From: CAYYMD01 sp964480425
GTDB taxonomy: Bacteria; Planctomycetota; Phycisphaerae; SM23-33
Reading direction: 5' to 3'
NCBI GenBank assembly: GCA_964480425.1
Contig: CAYZPY010000009.1
Location: 1 to 34,503, forward strand
Length of the DNA: 34,503 nt
The translations under genes were made by a program, and so were the position numbers. This document shows positions 28,527 to 34,503 of this stretch, piece by piece (position 1 is the first letter of the stretch; each line of letters opens with the position of its first letter). The notes under the pieces were generated by a model. That model was not told the DNA's origin. It did not search any database and saw only the letters and a list, made by a program, of their open reading frames with translations.

Positions 28527-30395
28527 ATGACGGATACCCCGCTGATAACAATCCAGGGCCTCAAGACACAGTTCTTCACCGACGAGGGCGTGGTCGACGC
28601 GGTCGACGGCGCCGACATCGTCATACCCTACCAAAAGACCGTCGGGCTGGTCGGCGAGAGCGGAAGCGGAAAGAGCGTCACCGCCTTCAGCGTCATCCGC
28701 CTGCTGGACAAGCCGGGCAGAATCACCGCAGGGCGGATCGTCCTGCACGACAAGCAGGGCAACGAAGAACTGGTACTGACCGATCTTGACCCCTACGGGG
28801 AAGTCATTCGCAAAATCCGCGGGAAGCGCATCGCCATGATATTCCAGGAGCCGATGACCTCGCTGTCGCCGGTGCACAGGGTCGGCGCGCAGATTACCGA
28901 GGTCATCCTGCTGCACACCGACCTGACGAAGTCACAGGCGCGGCGGCGGGCGATAGAAATGATGGAGCGGATGGGCATACCGAGCGCAGAGGAGCGGTTC
29001 AACTCCTATCCGCACGAGATGAGCGGCGGGTTGCGCCAGCGGATCATGATCGCCATGGCGCTTTCGTGCGACCCCGATTTGCTCATCGCCGACGAGCCCA
29101 CCACCGCACTGGACGTGACCATCCAGGCGCAGATTCTGGAGCTGCTCAACGACATCAAGGCCCGCAGGGGCATGTCGATAATGTTCATAACGCACGACCT
29201 GGCCGTCATCGCCCAGATAGCCGATTACGTGGTGGTTATGTACAACGGGCGGATAGTCGAGCGCGGCGGCGTGGAGCGGATATTCGCCGACCCGCAGCAC
29301 GATTACACCAAAATGCTCCTTGCCGCCACGCCCAACCTGCGCAGCGCCCGGCGCGACATTCACCCCGCGCGCGCGGCGCGAGTCGAACATTGCGCCGACG
29401 AGGGTCCGGCGCCGATAATGCAGGTGACGGGCCTGAAGAAATATTTCCCCATTACCCGCGGGTTCCTCAGGCGGACCCGCGCGCAACTAAAGGCAGTCGA
29501 CGATGTGAGTTTCGCCGTGGCGCCGGGCGAGTGCCTGGGGCTGGTGGGCGAGAGCGGATGCGGAAAGACCACCGTGGGCAACTGCCTGCTCAGGGCGCAC
29601 GCGCCCACCGCCGGGGAGATAATCTTCCGCAGCGACGGGCAGGCGTGGGACGTGGCCGGGGCGTCCAAAAAAGACCTGCGCCGCATACGTCGGCACATGG
29701 GAATGATCTTCCAGGACCCGTACTCCTCGCTGGACCCGCGGATGACGGTGGAGGACATCGTCTCCGAGCCGCTTCGACTCAACGGCATGCGCAGCCGCAG
29801 GAAGCGAGTCGAGATCGTCCGCCGACTGCTGGTCCACGTTGGACTGCGGGAGGATTACATGGTCCGCTTCCCCCACGCATTCAGCGGGGGTCAGCGCCAG
29901 CGAATCAGCATCGCAAGGGCCCTTGCGCTGAACCCGAAGTTCGTGGTGGCCGACGAGCCCGTCTCGGCGCTGGACGTGTCGGTCCAGGCGCGAGTGCTGG
30001 ACCTGCTCCAGAACCTTCAGGAGGAGATGGACCTTTCGTACCTGTTCATCTCCCACGACCTGTCGGTGGTGCGTCTGATCGCCGATCGCATAGCGGTGAT
30101 GTATTTCGGCCGGCTGGTCGAACTGGCCGCCGCCCAGCGCCTGTTCGAGAACCCGCTGCACCCCTACACGCGGGCGCTGCTCTCGGCCGTGCCCGTGCCC
30201 GACCCGAAGCGCAGAATCAAGCGAATCACGCTGGACGTGTCCCCGCCGGACCTGACCAACCCGTCCTGCGGGTGCATGCTGTTCAAGGACTGCCCCGCCG
30301 ACAGGGGCGAGCAGATGCCGCCGGCGCGCATGAGGGAAGTCGAAGACGGACACTTCGTCCGCTGCCACGACGCCTCCGACGTCGAGGGTGTTTAA
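28527..30395 (+). CDS. Fused tandem ABC ATPase (OppD-OppF fusion, YejF/GsiA type)
   Basis: The 622-aa protein contains two complete ABC ATPase domains. Domain 1: Walker A GESGSGKS (43-50), signature MSGGLRQR (about 164), Walker B LLIADEP (about 186). Domain 2: Walker A GESGCGKT (341-348), signature FSGGQRQR (about 451), Walker B FVVADEP (about 472). The oligopeptide-type C-terminal motif follows. In most Opp systems these are two proteins; the fusion is also known in YejF and GsiA (about 530-620 aa). ATG 28527 is chosen because it begins the family N-terminus 2 bp after the permease gene; a longer in-frame extension overlaps that gene and is rejected. Confidence 0.94.
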   Translation: MTDTPLITIQGLKTQFFTDEGVVDAVDGADIVIPYQKTVGLVGESGSGKSVTAFSVIRLLDKPGRITAGRIVLHDKQGNEELVLTDLDPYGEVIRKIRGKRIAMIFQEPMTSLSPVHRVGAQITEVILLHTDLTKSQARRRAIEMMERMGIPSAEERFNSYPHEMSGGLRQRIMIAMALSCDPDLLIADEPTTALDVTIQAQILELLNDIKARRGMSIMFITHDLAVIAQIADYVVVMYNGRIVERGGVERIFADPQHDYTKMLLAATPNLRSARRDIHPARAARVEHCADEGPAPIMQVTGLKKYFPITRGFLRRTRAQLKAVDDVSFAVAPGECLGLVGESGCGKTTVGNCLLRAHAPTAGEIIFRSDGQAWDVAGASKKDLRRIRRHMGMIFQDPYSSLDPRMTVEDIVSEPLRLNGMRSRRKRVEIVRRLLVHVGLREDYMVRFPHAFSGGQRQRISIARALALNPKFVVADEPVSALDVSVQARVLDLLQNLQEEMDLSYLFISHDLSVVRLIADRIAVMYFGRLVELAAAQRLFENPLHPYTRALLSAVPVPDPKRRIKRITLDVSPPDLTNPSCGCMLFKDCPADRGEQMPPARMREVEDGHFVRCHDASDVEGV

Positions 30396-30413
30396 TCAAG
30401 GGAGAAGGAGACT

Positions 30414-32471
30414 GTGAAAAAATATCCATTTAAAAAAATCATCGCGGTGCTGGTGTTTGTTTTACCTGCGGGCTGTGCGACCGGCGGTCAGCCGGAACGC
30501 AACGTCGAACGGTTGAAGGTGTTCGGCGACGAATACCCCAAAGTCGTCAACTTCCGCTTCATGGAACTGCGCGACTCCGACAACCTCCTGCCGCACGAAC
30601 GGCAATACGAAAAATGGTCGAAATTGATATCCCGCGCCCTGGGCAACATCGCCACGCTACAGGACAAGTTCTACGCCGGACACTCCGACCTGACTCTTGA
30701 ATACTGCCGCCGCTTCAAGCGCGAGCATCCCGCCCGGATTATGCTGACGCACTTCAACGGCTGCGGCGTGAGCCCCAACACAGCCCTGGCGGCGAAGATG
30801 TACGCCGGGCACTGGCTCTACTACAACGGGTGCGTCGTCGAGGGCGCCATCGGGGCGCTGGAGGGGCGCGACACAATCAAGGTCGCCGACACGTCGCTGT
30901 TCCTGCTGAACACCGGCAGGGGCGGGCGGACCAACGACGACATCTGCATCGCGCGACTCGAAGACGGCAGACCCGACTGGTCGCACGTCGAGCAGGTCAA
31001 ACTGCTGGACATAGACAGGAAGAACTCAACGCTCACGGTCAAGCGCGGCTGCTACGGCACGCGCCCGCTGGCGTTCGAGGCGGGCAAGGCGTACGCCGCC
31101 CCGCACGTGGCCGACGGACCCTGGGGCGGCGAAGACCTGCTGTGGCAGTACAACTACTCCGTCGTATGCCCACGCGACGCCAAAGGCAGAACTTGCAGCG
31201 ATATCCTGATCGACTACTTCTTCGAGCAGTTCGCCCGCGGGGGGCGGATGGAATTCGCCGACGGCATCGCCTTCGACGTGTTATGGGACCACCTGCGGTA
31301 TTACGTCACCCGACCTGTGGACCTGGACGCCGACGGCAAGGACGACGGCCCGCAGGCCAACGGCTTCGACAAAGACGGGCACAATCTTTACGGCATCGGC
31401 TCGACGCGGTTCCTGGTGCGCCTGCGCGAGCGGATGGGCGACGATTTCATCATCACCTCAGACGGCGAGGAGACCGACAAGCAGAGCACCTTCGGGGTGC
31501 TCAACGGCATCGAGTCGGAGCACTGGCCGGTGCGAAACGACGTCCAGTTCAAGCGGTTCACCGGCGGCATGAACCGCCTGAGATACGCCGCGGCGTTCTC
31601 GGCAAAGCCGAGGTTCACCTTCAACAACGCCCTTATCCATCCGGACCTTCCGCTGTCGTACCAGCGGGTGAACATCGCCGCGACGGTGTTGACCGACTGC
31701 GTCTACGCATACCGCAGCAACTGGCGGCTGAGGCCCGACTTCGAGTATTACGACGAACTCATCGGCGGGAAGATGAACCGCATCTGCTGGCTTGGCGCGC
31801 CGGTCGAGAAGACGCGCCGCCTGGCATGCGAAACCGAACCGACCTTTGTGCTCGACGTTACGGACGCCAAGCGCCTTCGCCCCGCCGAGGGGACGCACTT
31901 AAGCGCCGGAAAGGGGAGTATTAAGATTGCTGCCGACGACGGCGACTGCCGCGTCACAATTCCGGACGTTCCCGCCGAGGCCGGCCAGGCGATGGTGGTC
32001 GTCACGGCGCGGTGCCGCCCGCCCGCCGATTACCCCCCGTGCGAATCGCGCCTGATGTCCGTGCGCGTGTCGCCCTATCCCCAGGACGACGACCAGCGCC
32101 GACGCCCCGATATCCAGACCACGTGGGTCAATAACGAGGATTTCGTCTCGCACTTTTATTATCCAAATGCTTCGGCCGAGAAAATCGACCTCGAAATCAC
32201 CGTCGAAAGCCACGAGCCGGTGTGGATATCCTCCCTGAAGGTCTATTCGCACCCCCACGCACTGACCCGTCGGTTCGAAAACGGGCTGGTCATCGCAAAC
32301 GCCTCGCCACACCCCTACACGTTCGACCTGGCCGAACTTTACCCCGGCCTGAAGTTCCGACGAATACCAGGCCGAAAGTCCCAGGACCCCAAACACAACA
32401 ACGGACAACCCGTAACCGAACCGGTCAAACTGGCGCCCCGCGACGCGCTCTTTCTACAGAATCAAAAATAA
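30414..32471 (+). CDS. Large lipoprotein of unknown function
   Basis: The 685-aa product has a lipoprotein signal peptide: a basic start, a hydrophobic run, then LPAGC with the lipid-bearing Cys21. The start is GTG at 30414, with GGAGAAGGAG at 30401-30410. The body is rich in aromatic and Asp residues, with EFADGIAFDVLWD and DLDADGKDDGPQANG, the latter a calcium-binding-like Asp loop. About residues 500-640 look like a beta-sandwich. The overall pattern suggests a surface-exposed carbohydrate-active or carbohydrate-binding protein, but I do not recognise the family. It follows the ATPase gene by 18 bp and should be co-transcribed with it. Confidence 0.75.
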   Translation: MKKYPFKKIIAVLVFVLPAGCATGGQPERNVERLKVFGDEYPKVVNFRFMELRDSDNLLPHERQYEKWSKLISRALGNIATLQDKFYAGHSDLTLEYCRRFKREHPARIMLTHFNGCGVSPNTALAAKMYAGHWLYYNGCVVEGAIGALEGRDTIKVADTSLFLLNTGRGGRTNDDICIARLEDGRPDWSHVEQVKLLDIDRKNSTLTVKRGCYGTRPLAFEAGKAYAAPHVADGPWGGEDLLWQYNYSVVCPRDAKGRTCSDILIDYFFEQFARGGRMEFADGIAFDVLWDHLRYYVTRPVDLDADGKDDGPQANGFDKDGHNLYGIGSTRFLVRLRERMGDDFIITSDGEETDKQSTFGVLNGIESEHWPVRNDVQFKRFTGGMNRLRYAAAFSAKPRFTFNNALIHPDLPLSYQRVNIAATVLTDCVYAYRSNWRLRPDFEYYDELIGGKMNRICWLGAPVEKTRRLACETEPTFVLDVTDAKRLRPAEGTHLSAGKGSIKIAADDGDCRVTIPDVPAEAGQAMVVVTARCRPPADYPPCESRLMSVRVSPYPQDDDQRRRPDIQTTWVNNEDFVSHFYYPNASAEKIDLEITVESHEPVWISSLKVYSHPHALTRRFENGLVIANASPHPYTFDLAELYPGLKFRRIPGRKSQDPKHNNGQPVTEPVKLAPRDALFLQNQK

Positions 32472-32498
32472 AATAATCCTTTCAATATTATCCCCGCC

Positions 32499-32518
32499 GG
32501 CGGCGCCGTGGCGCCGCC
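32499..32518. other. GC-rich hairpin after the lipoprotein gene
   Basis: GGCGGCGC (32499-32506) and GCGCCGCC (32511-32518) pair around CGTG, 27 bp past the lipoprotein stop. It lacks a T-tract and could protect the transcript end or belong to the palindrome class seen at 20198 and 3177. Confidence 0.4.
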
Positions 32519-32560
32519 CGGAAGAAAGCGCGCTTAAAATCCAAAGGTCGCCAATTCCGC

Positions 32561-32592
32561 GAGCCCCGACGTATCGGGGCTCGTTCTATTTT
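32561..32592. terminator. Bidirectional terminator between convergent genes
   Basis: GAGCCCCGA (32561-32569) and TCGGGGCTC (32574-32582) form a perfect 9-bp stem with a 4-nt loop. On the plus strand a T-rich tail (GTTCTATTTT) follows. It lies beyond the lipoprotein gene, and the stop codon of the minus-strand FAD gene is within this tail (32586-32588), so it can end both transcripts. Confidence 0.65.
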
Positions 32593-34391
32593 GACGCCGG
32601 ACCGGTTTCGGCGCTGCGCGTCGGGCCCGGCGGTTCGGCTGACATCATGCGCTTCAGTTCCTCCAGGTGTCGGCGATAAACGCCGCGGGGCGTGGTGTCG
32701 TACTTTTTGCAGACGGCGGCGGCCATGCCGACCACCTCGCCCATCATGCCGCAGGTTTTCATCACGCGCACGGTCCCCAGCGCCTCGTGCGTGACGGAGA
32801 TGTCGCGCCCGGCCATGAAAAGATTCTCGATGTTCCGGCTGTAGAAGCAGCGGTACGGCACGTGGTAGGGCTTCTTTCGCAGGTGTTGCGCCTGGTAGCG
32901 CGCCTCGGAGATGAACGGGTCGTGGGGGTATTTTTTCGCGTACTTCTTTTTGGGGTAATGCAGGTCTATGCTCCACGTGGTGGGCACGCATCCGTCGGGA
33001 TATCGGCGGTTTTTAAGGATGTCGTCCTTGTCCAGCACGACGTCGCCAAGCAGCCGCCGGCTCTCGCGCGGGCCCGCGATGAACGACACCCACACCAGCG
33101 CCGCGTTGCGGTGCTTCTCGGCGCCGCCCCTGTTCTTCATGGCGTTCCAGGCCCCGAACACCGCGCGGAGGTTCCAATCGCGGGTGTACTCCATGTCGTT
33201 TATCGGGTGCCTGTCGAAGCCGCTCTCCCAGAACCATTCGCCCACACCGCCTTTGGGATACGGAAAATCGCCCATCTGAAGGTCGAGCGCCCACGGCGTT
33301 TTGGGGAATTTCCGCGGGCCGTCGAAAGTTCGCCACGCCCACATGTTGCTTGCGCCCATGTGTCCGGTCTCGGTGATGTCCTCATCCGCGCCGGCCTGGT
33401 GCCCTATGGTCCCGTGCCCGGTGCAGTCGGCGAAGAGCGCAGCGGTGAACCTCCTGCGCCGGCTGGTGCGCGTATCCAGCGCGACCACCGCGACGATGCG
33501 ATTGTCCTCGGTCTCCACGGCGTAGGCGTGGTGGTTCAGGAACAGGTCGATGTTCTTTTCGGCGCGGACTATCCGCAGGCGCTTCTGGTCGAGGTACTCC
33601 TCGGCGGGGCGCGCGTTTCTCGTGTTGTCGGTGATCTCTTCGACGATGGACCCGAGTTTGGGGTACTTGCCCAGTCGGGTCTTTCCTCCCGCCGATACGC
33701 GGACCTCGCCCGAACCGTTGCCGCCCAGAACGGGGCGATTTTGTATCAGCGCCACGGAGCATCCGCGTCGGGTGGCGCCGATGGCGGCGCACGTTCCGGC
33801 GTATCCCCCGCCGATGACCACAAGATCGTAAGGTCCTTTGTCCTGCGGTTTCTCGGCCAGTCCCAGCGCCTCGCGCCGCCAGGCGGGAAGAATCTTACCG
33901 TCGTCGGGCGGCGGTGAGTCGGCGTCGGTGCTGAAATAAATCGCGTCGCACCGCCCGTCGAAGCCCGTCAGGTCGTGCAGCGCTAGTTTGACCTTTTTGT
34001 TCGTTATTTCGACGGTCCCCCCGTCTTGCCAGCGCCACTTGGCGCCCCTGTCGCCGAATGTTTCATCCAAGGCCTTGTCGTCGATAAGCAGTTGGAATCG
34101 CCCGGGCGCGCCGGGCGCCTTCCACCGCGCGACCCAGTCCATCGTGCGCACCCACAGGCGGTACTCGCCGGTTGCCGGAAACGTCACAGTGGTAGTGGCG
34201 TCACGAACCGGCCTGCCAAGCCCGTGGGCCAGAAGGTGCGGCGAGCCCATCTGTTCGATGAACTGGGTGTCGAGTTTCCACCCGCCGCGATCGTCGAACG
34301 CCTCGGCCTCGACGAGCAAATCCGCACCCATGGCCGGACACGTCGCGGCGATTAAGGCCGCAAAAGAAATTATCCACAACGACTTATTCAT
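32586..34391 (-). CDS. Secreted FAD-dependent oxidoreductase with N-terminal jelly-roll domain
   Basis: The 601-aa product has a signal peptide (MNKSLWIISFAALIAATCPA), then a beta-rich region (about 25-165) resembling galactose-binding-like modules, then an FAD_oxidored-type domain beginning YDLVVIGGGYAGTC (188-201) with the ribose motif EVR and NRPVLGGNGSGEVRVSAGG. It ends with the ENLFMAGRDISVTHEALGT flavin motif. Such proteins are common in planctomycete genomes; substrates are mostly unknown, possibly carbohydrates. ATG 34391 is favoured for its typical signal-peptide n-region, though the GAGG ribosome-like site lies only 2 nt away; an ATG at 34406 is the alternative. It is convergent with the lipoprotein gene, so its link to the ABC operon is inferred only from closeness. 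Confidence 0.78.
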   Translation of the reverse strand: MNKSLWIISFAALIAATCPAMGADLLVEAEAFDDRGGWKLDTQFIEQMGSPHLLAHGLGRPVRDATTTVTFPATGEYRLWVRTMDWVARWKAPGAPGRFQLLIDDKALDETFGDRGAKWRWQDGGTVEITNKKVKLALHDLTGFDGRCDAIYFSTDADSPPPDDGKILPAWRREALGLAEKPQDKGPYDLVVIGGGYAGTCAAIGATRRGCSVALIQNRPVLGGNGSGEVRVSAGGKTRLGKYPKLGSIVEEITDNTRNARPAEEYLDQKRLRIVRAEKNIDLFLNHHAYAVETEDNRIVAVVALDTRTSRRRRFTAALFADCTGHGTIGHQAGADEDITETGHMGASNMWAWRTFDGPRKFPKTPWALDLQMGDFPYPKGGVGEWFWESGFDRHPINDMEYTRDWNLRAVFGAWNAMKNRGGAEKHRNAALVWVSFIAGPRESRRLLGDVVLDKDDILKNRRYPDGCVPTTWSIDLHYPKKKYAKKYPHDPFISEARYQAQHLRKKPYHVPYRCFYSRNIENLFMAGRDISVTHEALGTVRVMKTCGMMGEVVGMAAAVCKKYDTTPRGVYRRHLEELKRMMSAEPPGPTRSAETGPASK

Positions 34392-34449
34392 GTCCTCGTG
34401 GTCCATTGTAATAAAAATCGGGCGGCGGGACAGGATTTATTGCATCGGG

Positions 34450-34502
34450 GAGCTATTTGCTTTGTAAGGATTTTTGCGGGGCTGTGGTGGTTGAAGGACA
34501 CG
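34450..34502. repeat. Right copy of the 53-bp terminal inverted repeat
   Basis: This is the reverse complement of 1-53. Only one base (34503) lies outside it. A reading frame across the repeat stays open to the end of the window, so it may be part of a gene that is cut off; nothing certain can be said. Confidence 0.9.
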
Positions 34503-34503
34503 G

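Overview
The window is a GC-rich bacterial chromosomal segment from a Gram-negative (diderm) organism: it encodes a TorF-like porin, a lipoprotein and a dipeptide/oligopeptide-type ABC system. The families present (an FAD-dependent oxidoreductase with an N-terminal jelly-roll-like domain, a beta-helix protein with an N-terminal 'FYVSPQGND' start, a TorF-type porin beside amtB, GH57, a large RecA-like/PEP-binding protein) suggest Planctomycetota, perhaps Phycisphaerae. That placement is an inference from family composition. I see no rRNA, tRNA, transposase, phage gene or CRISPR array. The first 53 bases return as an exact inverted copy at the far end, which probably marks the edges of an assembled contig.

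Layout. 1-3236: an HD-domain phosphohydrolase with a zinc ribbon, a 645-bp stretch without a recognisable gene but with a strong hairpin, then a membrane-anchored di-heme cytochrome c of the CCP/MauG type. 3237-7404: purF (minus), divergent from a large PEP/pyruvate-binding-domain protein with a RecA/KaiC-like N-terminus. 7425-20141: a nitrogen-assimilation block with gltB-gltD, glnA, an amtB-glnK-porin operon (all minus) and, divergent from amtB, a NifA-like GAF/AAA+/Fis sigma54 activator. 20281-34391: a beta-helix protein (minus), then a plus-strand operon of GH57 enzyme, small protein, family-5 solute-binding protein, two permeases, a fused tandem ATPase and a lipoprotein; last, a convergent secreted FAD-dependent oxidoreductase.

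The strongest result is regulatory. glnA and amtB each have a near-consensus sigma54 (-24/-12) promoter. Both carry the same upstream arrangement at the same distances: a pair of ACA-N4-TGT dyads, 30-31 bp apart start to start, beginning 78 bp above the -24 element, plus a CTTACG hexamer at an identical offset. In the amtB case the dyads also sit inside the likely sigma70 promoter of the divergent activator gene, so one regulator could activate amtB-glnK-porin and glnA and repress itself. The activator has a GAF domain in place of a phospho-receiver, and the PII protein lacks the usual uridylylated Tyr51, while glutamine synthetase keeps its adenylylation tyrosine. Together these point to a nitrogen-control circuit wired differently from enterobacterial GlnD/NtrB/NtrC.

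The second unit, the GH57/ABC operon, looks like an uptake and processing system for an oligosaccharide or peptide-like ligand. Its substrate cannot be read from sequence alone.
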